Shown piece by piece: positions 1 to 7,567 of a stretch of DNA of 64,000 bases; positions within the stretch are counted from its first letter, which is position 1, and the number at the start of each line of letters is the position of its first letter. The notes beneath the pieces are model-generated. The model was not told the DNA's origin. It saw only the letters and a program-made list of their open reading frames with translations, and made no database searches. The stretch covers positions 62,001 to 126,000 of the forward strand of contig JARHYK010000032.1 of NCBI GenBank assembly GCA_029258515.1. Reading direction: 5' to 3'. The position numbers and the translations under genes were made by a program. The DNA comes from Clostridia bacterium (GTDB lineage Bacteria; Bacillota; Clostridia; TANB77; CAG-508).

Positions 1-2
1 CA

Positions 3-254
3 TTATCATTGTTTATTAAAAAATTATTTAGTTTTGAAGAAGGGCTAATTAGATTAGATTATTTAAAATACATAAAAACATATGGATATTTAATATTAAC
101 AGGATTGTTACTTTGTACAAAAATATCAGAAAAATTTTTATTAAAGAAGCAAACAAAAAATTCTCAAATTATAATATTATTAGTTTTATTTTGGGTATCA
201 ATAAGTTATTTATACAAAGGATTAAATAATTCATTTATATATTTTGATTTTTAA
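3..254 (+). CDS. MBOAT-family O-acyltransferase, C-terminal end (partial)
   Basis: The reading frame is open from the left edge of the window, so only the last 83 or so residues are present. They are hydrophobic with two probable membrane segments and finish in NSFIYFDF. This is the typical ending of AlgI/DltB-like membrane-bound O-acyltransferases of Firmicutes (family knowledge: usually N-P-F-I-Y-F-R-F). Such proteins move acyl groups across the membrane onto cell-wall or exopolysaccharide acceptors. The SGNH hydrolase starting 18 bp downstream is the usual partner. The family call rests on the C-terminus only; the catalytic histidine lies outside the window. Confidence 0.6.
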   Translation, partial: LSLFIKKLFSFEEGLIRLDYLKYIKTYGYLILTGLLLCTKISEKFLLKKQTKNSQIIILLVLFWVSISYLYKGLNNSFIYFDF

Positions 255-272
255 AATTATAGGGAGGTAAAA

Positions 273-1142
273 ATGATGAATAAGTCAAAAATATTTCTAG
301 TGTTATTTTTAACAACAGTATTAATGGTAGGTCCATTTATTATAATAAATAGTGCAAAAAAAGAAGAAAAAAATTCAAGTGTTAATAATCTTGAAAACGA
401 AATAGTGAATACTATTAATGTACAAGAAAATAATAATAATGAAGAACTTAGTGAAAATACTGATGTAAAAAAAGTAGATAATGAGAATATAGAAAAAGAA
501 AAAGAAAATAATAAAAATAACAACAAAGAAAATGAAAATGTAAAAGAAAATAATAAAGAAAATGTATCAAAAAATTACTTTGGAGATGCGCTTTTTATAG
601 GAGATTCAAGAACAGTTGGCATAATGGAATATGGAAATTTAAATAATGCAACTTTTTTTGCAAATAATGGATTAAGTGTATATAATGTAAGGGAAAAAGT
701 TGTAAGTTCGCCTAAAATAGGAAAACTTACATTAGATGAATTGTTAACAAATAAGAAATTTGATAAAATATATATAATGTTAGGAATTAACGAACTAGGA
801 TATGATCATAATCAAAGTATAAAAAAATATTCAGATTTAGTACAATATATAATAAAAAAACAACCTAATGCTATTATATATATAGAAGCAAATTTACATG
901 TTACTGAGAAGAAATCTAGTTCAGACAAGATTTTTAATAATAAAAATATTGATTTATTTAATAATTCTATAAAAAAACTTGCAGATAATAAGAAAATATT
1001 TTATATTGATATAAATGAGAAATTTAATGATGGAAAAGGAAATTTGGCAGCAGAATATACTTCTGATCAAGTTCATATTTATGCCAAATATTATAAAGAA
1101 TGGAGTGACTGGATAATAAAAAAATCAAAAGGAGAAGTATGA
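273..1142 (+). CDS. Membrane-anchored SGNH/GDSL-family hydrolase (probable O-acetyl transfer partner)
   Basis: The 289-residue protein has an N-terminal signal anchor (about residues 6-27), an Asn/Glu/Lys-rich linker (about 30-100) and an SGNH domain. Block I is GDSRTVG with the nucleophile Ser, block III is GINELG, and block V is DQVHIY with the Asp and His of the catalytic triad. The active site is expected outside the membrane. The GGGAGG ribosome site lies 6 bp before the ATG. The gene sits directly behind the MBOAT gene and its stop overlaps the start of the ECF sigma gene (ATGA), so the genes are co-transcribed. In such pairs the SGNH protein usually places acetyl groups on peptidoglycan or polysaccharide. 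The substrate here is inferred. Confidence 0.75.
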   Translation: MMNKSKIFLVLFLTTVLMVGPFIIINSAKKEEKNSSVNNLENEIVNTINVQENNNNEELSENTDVKKVDNENIEKEKENNKNNNKENENVKENNKENVSKNYFGDALFIGDSRTVGIMEYGNLNNATFFANNGLSVYNVREKVVSSPKIGKLTLDELLTNKKFDKIYIMLGINELGYDHNQSIKKYSDLVQYIIKKQPNAIIYIEANLHVTEKKSSSDKIFNNKNIDLFNNSIKKLADNKKIFYIDINEKFNDGKGNLAAEYTSDQVHIYAKYYKEWSDWIIKKSKGEV

Positions 1143-1630
1143 TGACTTTTAACAAAAAAACATGGTTTTCAAAAGAAATAATAGAGATTGAAGAAGGAAT
1201 GTATAGGTTTGCATTTAGTATTTTAAAAAATGATACAGATGTGCAAGATGCTGTTCAAGAAAGTATACTTAAGGCATATAAAAATTTGGATACTTTGAAA
1301 AATAAGAGTAAGTTTAAATCCTGGATGTTTATTATATTGAAAAATAATTGTTTTGAAATTCTAAAAAAAAGAAATGAATGTGTTGAGATTGCAGAAGAAA
1401 TAGTTTCAAATCAAAATGATATTGATTTAAAATTAACATTATGGAGTGTAGTACAAAATTTAGCACAACCATATAGAACAACAGTTACATTGTTTTATTA
1501 TGAAGATATGTCAATAAAACAAATAAGCAAAATAACTGATACAAAAGAAGATGCGGTCAAGAAACAATTGGAAAGAGGAAGAGAAAAAATTAAGGAGGTA
1601 ATAAAAGATGAGAATTTTTCAAGACATTAA
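1139..1630 (+). CDS. ECF-type RNA polymerase sigma factor (SigV-like)
   Basis: This 163-residue protein has the region 2 and region 4 layout of sigma-70 ECF factors. Region 2 includes YRFAFSILKN and a DAVQESILKAYKN helix, followed by FKSWMFIILKNNC. Region 4 contains the YEDMSIKQISKI helix-turn-helix and ends KKQLERGREKIK. It starts inside the stop codon of the SGNH gene, with GGAG 5 bp upstream, and overlaps the next gene by 23 bp, as expected for a sigma/anti-sigma pair. By analogy with Bacillus SigV and Clostridioides CsfV it may respond to lysozyme or wall damage. The assignment to ECF is firm; the SigV subgroup is inferred from the neighbours. Confidence 0.85.
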   Translation: MMTFNKKTWFSKEIIEIEEGMYRFAFSILKNDTDVQDAVQESILKAYKNLDTLKNKSKFKSWMFIILKNNCFEILKKRNECVEIAEEIVSNQNDIDLKLTLWSVVQNLAQPYRTTVTLFYYEDMSIKQISKITDTKEDAVKKQLERGREKIKEVIKDENFSRH

Positions 1631-2486
1631 AATAAAAAGAATTGCAAAAAAAGAAGAGATAAATATTCCTGAAAAGTATCACCAAAAAATATCTAATATT
1701 TTAGAAACATTGGAACCTGTTGATAATATGAATAAAAATAGAAATTACAGATTTAAATTATGTATGAACATAGTAATGGCAGTATTTATTTTTTCAATTA
1801 TAATACTACCTAATGTTAATTCAAATATTTCTTATGCAATGCAAAAAATTCCAGTATTAGGTAATCTAGTTAAAGTTGTAACTATTACAGAATATTTTAA
1901 AAAAGATGGTAAAAGTGAATTAGGCGTAGATATGGTAGAGGTTAAAAATGAAGATGATTCAAAAAGTTATGCAAATGATGAATTAAATAAAGATGCTAAA
2001 ATTTTAACGGAAAGAATAATAAATCAATATAACGAGAATAAAAATCCTCAACAATACTATTCAGTGGAATTAAATAGCGAAATAGTTACAAATGATGAAA
2101 ACTGGTTTACATTAAAACTTATTTCTTCTGAAGTTTCAGCAAGTAGTGATACAAAATATAAATATTATAATATTGATAAGAAAGAGGATAGATTAGTTAA
2201 TTTATCAGATTTATTTATTAATGATAAATATAAAAATATATTTAAAGAGGAAATAGAAAGACAAATGAAACTACAAATGGATGCAGATGAAAGCATAGTT
2301 TATTGGATTGGTGGAGCAAGAAAAGAATGGAATTTTGTAGATATAAATGAAAATACAAATTATTATTTTTCAAATGAAGGTAATATAGTAGTTGTATTTA
2401 ATAAATATGAGGTAGGACCAGGTTCTGTTGGCACACCAGAATTTGAAATTCCAAAAGAAAAATATATAGACATTTATAAAAAATAA
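1608..2486 (+). CDS. RsiV-like anti-sigma factor, DUF3298 domain
   Basis: The 292-residue protein has a basic cytoplasmic N-terminus (1-48), one membrane helix (about 50-70) and an extracellular part. After the helix comes SYAMQKIPVLGNLVKVV, a signature of RsiV/DUF4179-type anti-sigma factors, and residues 175-290 match the DUF3298 C-terminal domain (VNLSDLF, then TNYYFSNEGNIVVVFNKYEV). In Bacillus subtilis RsiV this extracellular domain binds lysozyme and triggers regulated proteolysis. The ATG is preceded by AAGGAGG and overlaps the sigma gene, so the two are translationally coupled. Direct lysozyme sensing by this protein is inferred, not seen. Confidence 0.75.
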   Translation: MRIFQDIKIKRIAKKEEINIPEKYHQKISNILETLEPVDNMNKNRNYRFKLCMNIVMAVFIFSIIILPNVNSNISYAMQKIPVLGNLVKVVTITEYFKKDGKSELGVDMVEVKNEDDSKSYANDELNKDAKILTERIINQYNENKNPQQYYSVELNSEIVTNDENWFTLKLISSEVSASSDTKYKYYNIDKKEDRLVNLSDLFINDKYKNIFKEEIERQMKLQMDADESIVYWIGGARKEWNFVDINENTNYYFSNEGNIVVVFNKYEVGPGSVGTPEFEIPKEKYIDIYKK

Positions 2487-2573
2487 AGTAAATATATTAT
2501 AGATGATAAATTATTTTTATAAAAAATACCCTTGCTAAAATAGAAATTTGAAAGTAAGGATAGTAAAAAGTAG

Positions 2574-2604
2574 ATATGGTAATTTTTAAATTACCATATT
2601 TTTT
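2574..2604 (+). terminator. Intrinsic terminator after the sigma/anti-sigma operon
   Basis: ATATGGTAATTT pairs with AAATTACCATAT and is followed by TTTTT. It lies 88 bp behind the anti-sigma stop codon. Confidence 0.8.
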
Positions 2605-2618
2605 ATATACAGAAAAAT

Positions 2619-2650
2619 AAAGTTGGAATTTTACTTCCAACTTTATTTTA
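2619..2650 (+). terminator. Second tandem intrinsic terminator
   Basis: AAAGTTGGAA and TTCCAACTTT form a perfect 10-bp stem with a 6-base loop, then ATTTTA. It follows 14 bp behind the first hairpin, so the operon end is doubly insulated from the next promoter. Confidence 0.65.
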
Positions 2651-2673
2651 TAATGACGGGTCAGTTACAATAC

Positions 2674-2697
2674 TTTACAATTTTTTTATGGTATAAT
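2674..2697 (+). promoter_or_regulatory. Extended -10 promoter for the alpha/beta hydrolase
   Basis: TGGTATAAT at 2689-2697 is a perfect extended -10 (TGnTATAAT). The nearest -35-like hexamer, TTTACA at 2674, is only 12 bp away, so the extended -10 probably carries the activity. Confidence 0.5.
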
Positions 2698-2728
2698 TCA
2701 TAAAAATAATATAGGGAGAATGATAGAA

Positions 2729-3727
2729 ATGAAGGAAAAAAGTAAAAATAATAAGGTTTTAAAAATATTTTTAATTATAATATTACTATTAATTATTATT
2801 AGTGCAATTGCAACAATTGTAGTAGGAAATTATTTTGTTAATTATGCGATATTAAGGACAGGAAATGGTGGAGACAGAGAAGTAAAAAATGCTCAAGTAA
2901 TAGAAATAGATGATGAAGTAGAAAAAACTATAGAAAAAAATAGACAAAGAGAAAAAGAACTTGCAGAAAAATGGGCTAAAAATACTAAAAATGAAAAAGT
3001 TGAAGTTAAAACAAAAGATAAACTTATTTTACGAGGAACAGAGTATTTTTCAAATGAACAAAGTAATAACTGGGTAATTATTTTACATGGATACCATTCA
3101 AATCCGGATTCTGTTATTTCAATAGGAAAGCACTTTTCAGAAAAAGGGTATAATGTTTTAATTCCAAGTATGAGGGCATCTAATGAAAGTGATGGAGAAT
3201 ATATTGGTATGGGATGGCTAGATAAAGAGGATTTAAAGTGCTGGATAAATTTAATAATAGAGCAAAATAAAGATGCACAAATAGTATTACATGGATCTTC
3301 GATGGGAGCAGCAACGGTCTTAATGGCGTCAGGAGATGGATTGCCAGGTAATGTAAAAGCTATAATAGAAGATAGTGCATATACATCTGTATGGGATATA
3401 TTTGCATCAGAGGCAAAAGCTAGATTTAATTTACCATCTTTTCCAGTATTAAATATGTTTAAAGTAGTTGCAAGTATGAGGGCAAAATATGATATAAAAG
3501 AAGCATCAGCATTAGAACAAGTTAAAAAAGCGACAATTCCAATTTTGTTTATTCATGGGAATAAGGATGATTTTGTGCCAGAATATATGTGTGAAGAATT
3601 ATATAAAGCAACTAAATCTAAAAAAGAAAAACTTATAATTAATGAGGCAGGACATACAGAATCAAGATATAAAGAACCAGAAACTTATTATACTAAGATA
3701 TTTGAGTTTTTAAAGGTAATAAAATAA
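2729..3727 (+). CDS. Membrane-anchored alpha/beta hydrolase
   Basis: This is a serine hydrolase of the alpha/beta fold, of the type annotated as YqkD-like or BAAT/acyl hydrolase. An N-terminal membrane helix (about residues 10-35) is followed by a charged linker and the hydrolase domain. The oxyanion strand HGYHSNP, the nucleophile elbow GSSMGA, the acid in HGNKDDF and the His in EAGHTES are all present. An ATG at 2720 is in frame, but AGGGAG at 2713-2718 is only 1 bp before it. The ATG at 2729 has a 10-bp spacing and is preferred (332 residues). The gene is monocistronic, flanked by terminators and a promoter. The substrate is unknown. Confidence 0.75.
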   Translation: MKEKSKNNKVLKIFLIIILLLIIISAIATIVVGNYFVNYAILRTGNGGDREVKNAQVIEIDDEVEKTIEKNRQREKELAEKWAKNTKNEKVEVKTKDKLILRGTEYFSNEQSNNWVIILHGYHSNPDSVISIGKHFSEKGYNVLIPSMRASNESDGEYIGMGWLDKEDLKCWINLIIEQNKDAQIVLHGSSMGAATVLMASGDGLPGNVKAIIEDSAYTSVWDIFASEAKARFNLPSFPVLNMFKVVASMRAKYDIKEASALEQVKKATIPILFIHGNKDDFVPEYMCEELYKATKSKKEKLIINEAGHTESRYKEPETYYTKIFEFLKVIK

Positions 3728-3805
3728 AAAATATGAAATATATTTGTAATCAATAATGACTCTTTTAATAAAATCATAAGCATTAATAGTTTTTATTTAC
3801 ATAAC

Positions 3806-3834
3806 TTTACAGAAACAAAAATTTGAGATATAAT
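3806..3834 (+). promoter_or_regulatory. Sigma-A type promoter upstream of the SSB-like gene
   Basis: TTTACA (3806-3811) and TATAAT (3829-3834) are separated by exactly 17 bp. This leaves an untranslated leader of about 135 bases before the ATG at 3977; it contains AT-rich short inverted repeats but no recognised riboswitch. Confidence 0.7.
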
Positions 3835-3976
3835 AGTATTATTATTATATATATGTAATTAAAGAAAAAATTTTCTTGATTTAATCACATACTTTAATTT
3901 TTGTATGTAAATAATTTAGAATAATTCTTTTACATATGTACATAAGCAATAAAAGACAAACAGGAGGAAAAGTACG

Positions 3977-4681
3977 ATGTCAGAGAAAAAAGAAATATCA
4001 ATTTGGGAGAGGAATATAATAAAAAAACGGAGTGAAAGCTCGACCAATAAAAGAATATTTGGAGAGTTCAACAAAATATTCATAAGAGGTATAATTGAAA
4101 GTGAATTTGAATATAGCCATGAAGTATATAGTCAGAAATTTTATAAAACAAGAGTTATAGTCAGAAGAACAAGTGGTACGGAAGATTTTATTCCGATAGT
4201 TATATCTGAAAATCTATTAAATTCTAAAATGTCTAATAAGCCGTTTGCAAATAAATGGGTAGAAATAGCAGGTGAATTTCGATCTCATAATATAACAGAT
4301 CAAAATGATTGCAGACATTTAAATATGTTTTTATTTGTAAAAGAATTTAATGTTTATAATGATGAAAAACAATATTCAAATTTAGTTTATCTTGATGGAT
4401 TTATTTGTCAACCGCCAGTAGTAGGAGAAACATTATTAGGAATAAAGGTAACTAACTTATGTATTGCGGTAAATAGGAATTTTAGAAAGTCGGACTATAT
4501 TCAATGTATTACTTGGGATGATTTGGCTAAATATTCGAGTTGCTTTGAAGTTGGAGATCATGTTAGAATTTATGGGAAAGTTCGGAGTAGGAAATATTTT
4601 AAAAAATATTCTATAGAATCAGATGAAGGAGAATATAAAATAGCATATGAAGTTTCTATAAAAGAACTTAAAAAAGTATAA
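3977..4681 (+). CDS. Two-OB-fold single-stranded DNA-binding-like protein
   Basis: The 234-residue protein carries two tandem OB-fold units. The first (about 33-120) contains YKTRVIVRRTSG and WVEIAGEF; the second (about 130-232) resembles SSB strands: LDGFICQPP, KVTNLCIAVNRNFRKSDYIQCITWDD and GDHVRIYGKVRSR. Family members of about 230 residues occur widely in Clostridia in addition to the normal ssb. The acidic C-terminal tail that recruits SSB partners is missing. The start has a strong AGGAGG site. Codons 18 and 203 are CGG, which is very rare in this window (see the frameshift finding). It probably binds single-stranded DNA; its exact cellular role is not known. Confidence 0.65.
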   Translation: MSEKKEISIWERNIIKKRSESSTNKRIFGEFNKIFIRGIIESEFEYSHEVYSQKFYKTRVIVRRTSGTEDFIPIVISENLLNSKMSNKPFANKWVEIAGEFRSHNITDQNDCRHLNMFLFVKEFNVYNDEKQYSNLVYLDGFICQPPVVGETLLGIKVTNLCIAVNRNFRKSDYIQCITWDDLAKYSSCFEVGDHVRIYGKVRSRKYFKKYSIESDEGEYKIAYEVSIKELKKV

Positions 4682-4729
4682 ATTTTAAAATATTAAATAA
4701 ATCTGACAGAAAAAGGATTATCTAGAAAT

Positions 4730-4780
4730 AAAGATAAATTGTGAAAAATCAAAATTTTATTCACAGTTTATCTTTATTTT
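4730..4780 (+). terminator. Intrinsic terminator after the SSB-like gene
   Basis: AAAGATAAATTGTGAA pairs with TTCACAGTTTATCTTT (one mismatch pair) and is followed by ATTTTTAT. Confidence 0.75.
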
Positions 4781-4832
4781 TATGGATTAAATAATAAATT
4801 CAATAGAAGACTATATAAGGGCTTATGAAATA

Positions 4833-4861
4833 TTGTTATATTGATAAAATTATGATATAAT
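4833..4861 (+). promoter_or_regulatory. uvrB promoter
   Basis: TTGTTA (4833-4838), a 17-bp spacer and TATAAT (4856-4861). TG two bases before the -10 makes it an extended -10 promoter. Transcription would begin near 4868. No GAAC-N4-GTTC LexA operator was found nearby. Confidence 0.7.
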
Positions 4862-4867
4862 TTGAAT

Positions 4868-4940
4868 GTATAATTCTAGTTAGTTCATATATCTAGGTAA
4901 TCCTAGTTGTTAAAAATGGATTTTGTGGACTAATTAGTAA
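4868..4940 (+). ncRNA. Candidate structured 5' leader of uvrB
   Basis: The uvrB leader is about 180 bases. Its first part can fold: CTAGTTAGTTC (about 4877-4887) pairs with GGACTAATTAG (about 4928-4938) through 11 pairs with two G-U wobbles, enclosing a second hairpin CTAGG/CCTAG. The arrangement looks like a small multi-stem regulatory RNA, but it matches no family that I recognise and has no visible terminator. It is a fold by eye only. Confidence 0.3.
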
Positions 4941-5047
4941 AAAGACCAAAAAATAATAAAAAAGACGAATAGAATTTTTTAGAATTAAAAAATTTTACGA
5001 ATGTTAGGCTGATGATATTCATATATGGCAATAGAAAAGGAGGAAAA

Positions 5048-7003
5048 ATGTTCAATTTACATTCAAATTTTAAACCAACTGGTGATCAACCAGAAGCAAT
5101 AGATTATTTAGTAAAAGGAATAAATGAAGGCAAAAAATTTCAGACATTACTTGGAGTAACAGGATCTGGAAAAACTTTTACTATGGCAAATATAATTCAA
5201 AAGACTCAAAAACCAACTCTTGTTTTAGCACATAATAAGACTTTAGCTGGTCAGCTATATAGTGAGTTTAAGGAATTCTTTCCAGAAAATTCTGTAGAGT
5301 ATTTTGTTTCATATTATGATTATTACCAACCTGAAAGCTATATCCCACAGTCAGATACATATATAGAAAAAGATTCATCTATAAATGACGAAATAGATAA
5401 ATTGCGTCATTCAGCAACATTAGCATTATTTGAAAGAAAAGATGTAATAATAGTAGCATCAGTATCATGTATATATGGTTTGGGTGATCCAGAAGATTAT
5501 CAAGAAATGACAATGTCATTAAGAGAAGGCATGAATAAATCAAGAGACGAAGTATTAAAAAAATTAGTAGAAATGCAATATAGTAGAAATGAAATAGATT
5601 TTAAAAGAGGAACTTTTAGAGCTAAAGGAGATATAGTAGAAATATATCCATCATCAGAAAGTGAAAGCGCAGTAAGAGTGGAGTTTTGGGGAAATGAAAT
5701 AGAGAAGATATCAGAGATAAATCCATTAACAGGAAAATCAATTGGAGAAAGAAAACATATATTAGTACCACCGGCATCACAATATGTAACAAACAAGAAA
5801 AAGGCAGAAAAAGCACTAGTAACTATTGAAGAGGAGTTGCAAAGTCAGATAAAATATTTTAAAGATAAAGGTAAATTAATAGAAGCACAAAGAATAGAAG
5901 AACGAACAAATTTTGATATGGAAATGTTAAAAGAAACAGGCTTTTGTCAAGGAATAGAAAACTATTCAAGACACTTAAGTCAGAGAAAAGCAGGAACACC
6001 ACCATATACATTATTTGATTATTTTCCAGATGATTTTCTATTATTAATAGATGAATCACATGCTACAATACCACAAGTAAAAGCAATGTACAATGGGGAT
6101 AAATCAAGAAAAGATTCATTGGTAAATTATGGATTTAGATTACCATCAGCTTATGATAATAGGCCATTAAAATTTGAAGAGTTTGAGAAAAAAATAAATC
6201 AAGTAATATTTGTAAGTGCAACACCAGCAGATTATGAAAAAGAGCATTCTAAGGAAAATGTTGTAGAACAAATAATAAGACCAACAGGTTTACTAGATCC
6301 TAAAATAGAAGTAAGGCCTGTAACAAATCAAATAGATAATTTAATAGGCCAAATAAGAGAAAAAGTAGAGAAAAAAGAAAGAGTATTAGTTACTACTTTA
6401 ACTAAAAAAATGGCAGAAGATTTAACATCATATTTACAAAGCTTAGATATTAAAGTAGCATATATGCATTCAGATACAAAAGCATTAGAAAGAATGGAAA
6501 TAATAAGAAAGTTAAGATTGGGAGAATTTGATGTATTAGTAGGAATAAATTTATTAAGAGAAGGATTAGATATACCAGAAGTATCACTAGTAGCAATATT
6601 AGATGCAGATAAAGAAGGTTTTTTAAGGTCTGAAAGATCATTGATACAAACAATAGGAAGAGCAGCAAGAAACACAGAAGGAAAAGTTATAATGTATGCA
6701 GATGAATTAACACCTAGTATGGAAAAAGCAATAAGTGAAACAAATCGTAGAAGAAAGATACAAGAAGAATATAATAGAAAGCATAATATAACGCCAAAAA
6801 CAATACAAAAATCAATAAGAGAAACAATAAGTATGGTAAAAGAGGAAGATATTAAAGTGGAATATAAACTAGAGAATAAAGAAGATATAAAAGAAATGAT
6901 AGAGAAATTAACAGATGAAATGTTAAATTATGCAAGCCAAATGGAATTTGAAAAAGCTGCAGAAATAAGAGACAAAATAAAAGAATTAGAAAATTTAATA
7001 TAA
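5048..7003 (+). CDS. uvrB: Excinuclease ABC subunit UvrB
   Basis: UvrB is the damage-verifying helicase-like subunit of nucleotide excision repair; it is loaded by UvrA2 and recruits UvrC. The protein starts [17 protein letters not shown], has Walker A GVTGSGKT at residues 36-43, the DNA-wedging beta-hairpin [12 protein letters not shown] near 89-100, helicase motifs including LIDESH and QTIGRAARN, and a C-terminal UVR domain (about 610-650) that binds UvrC. The frame opens at 5012, but AAAGGAGG at 5037-5044 places the start at 5048, giving the family's usual 651 residues. Unlike many genomes, uvrA is not in the same operon; it follows 0.56 kb later behind its own promoter. Confidence 0.98.
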   Translation: MFNLHSNFKPTGDQPEAIDYLVKGINEGKKFQTLLGVTGSGKTFTMANIIQKTQKPTLVLAHNKTLAGQLYSEFKEFFPENSVEYFVSYYDYYQPESYIPQSDTYIEKDSSINDEIDKLRHSATLALFERKDVIIVASVSCIYGLGDPEDYQEMTMSLREGMNKSRDEVLKKLVEMQYSRNEIDFKRGTFRAKGDIVEIYPSSESESAVRVEFWGNEIEKISEINPLTGKSIGERKHILVPPASQYVTNKKKAEKALVTIEEELQSQIKYFKDKGKLIEAQRIEERTNFDMEMLKETGFCQGIENYSRHLSQRKAGTPPYTLFDYFPDDFLLLIDESHATIPQVKAMYNGDKSRKDSLVNYGFRLPSAYDNRPLKFEEFEKKINQVIFVSATPADYEKEHSKENVVEQIIRPTGLLDPKIEVRPVTNQIDNLIGQIREKVEKKERVLVTTLTKKMAEDLTSYLQSLDIKVAYMHSDTKALERMEIIRKLRLGEFDVLVGINLLREGLDIPEVSLVAILDADKEGFLRSERSLIQTIGRAARNTEGKVIMYADELTPSMEKAISETNRRRKIQEEYNRKHNITPKTIQKSIRETISMVKEEDIKVEYKLENKEDIKEMIEKLTDEMLNYASQMEFEKAAEIRDKIKELENLI

Positions 7004-7009
7004 TAAAAA

Positions 7010-7052
7010 ACAAGATATCAATTTTTAGGTTTTGATATCTTGTTTTTATTTT
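7010..7052 (+). terminator. uvrB terminator
   Basis: ACAAGATATCAA pairs with TTGATATCTTGT (12 bp) and is followed by TTTTATTTT. It also lies downstream of the convergent small gene and may serve both. Confidence 0.85.
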
Positions 7053-7097
7053 ACAATACGTAAATGCGTTTACTACAATATAAAAGACAATTGTCAA

Positions 7098-7307
7098 TCA
7101 GTTACAAAAAGCTGTTTTTAGGTCATTGACATTCAAAAAATAAACATCAAGGTTATTTTCATCTGTTTTTTTGACTCTAGAAAAAGAAATATTGAAGCTC
7201 TTAAGAAAACTAAGTTCTGTTTCATTAAGAGGAATAGCAATAATTTCTTCTTTAGCACTAATAATTCTACTGTAAAGGTGTTTTGAAAGATATCCTGAAA
7301 ATGCCAT
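7098..7307 (-). CDS. Small conserved-looking protein of unknown function (69 aa)
   Basis: The frame is open to 7349, but a strong GGGAGG at about 7315-7320 points to the ATG at 7305-7307, giving a 69-residue product beginning MAFSGYLSKHLYSR. The sequence is mixed alpha/beta-like, with no signal peptide, membrane helix or cysteine motif except a final Cys-Asn. It lies alone between uvrB and uvrA on the opposite strand. I do not recognise the family. The ribosome binding site and normal codon use support it as a real gene. Confidence 0.55.
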   Translation of the reverse strand: MAFSGYLSKHLYSRIISAKEEIIAIPLNETELSFLKSFNISFSRVKKTDENNLDVYFLNVNDLKTAFCN

Positions 7308-7503
7308 AGTTAATTCCTCCCTTTTTAATATTTCATATGTAGTAAACAAAATACTATAAAGTAATAGTATTATTATAAATTTTAAAAAATAAAAAAGCTG
7401 TCGAAGTTTGCAATTTTAACTATATAATTTTTGATTTTAGAAATGTTTGAGTTTATAATATAGTGTTAATCAATGTTGTTAAAATAAAAATAAAACCAAA
7501 CTA

Positions 7504-7532
7504 TTGTTTTTACTTTCTGGATATAGTATAAT
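7504..7532 (+). promoter_or_regulatory. uvrA promoter
   Basis: TTGTTT (7504-7509) and TATAAT (7527-7532) with 17 bp between them, 35 bp upstream of the uvrA ATG. No LexA box is visible. Confidence 0.7.
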
Positions 7533-7567
7533 ATTATTGTAAAATAAATAAAAAGAAAGGAAATGTT

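Noticed and set aside
5500..6675. Long minus-strand frames inside uvrB and similar ones inside uvrA, metG, fabF and the dockerin gene
   Set aside because: They are hydrophobic Leu/Phe/Ile-rich shadows of A-rich codons on the other strand, with no ribosome sites and complete overlap by certain genes.
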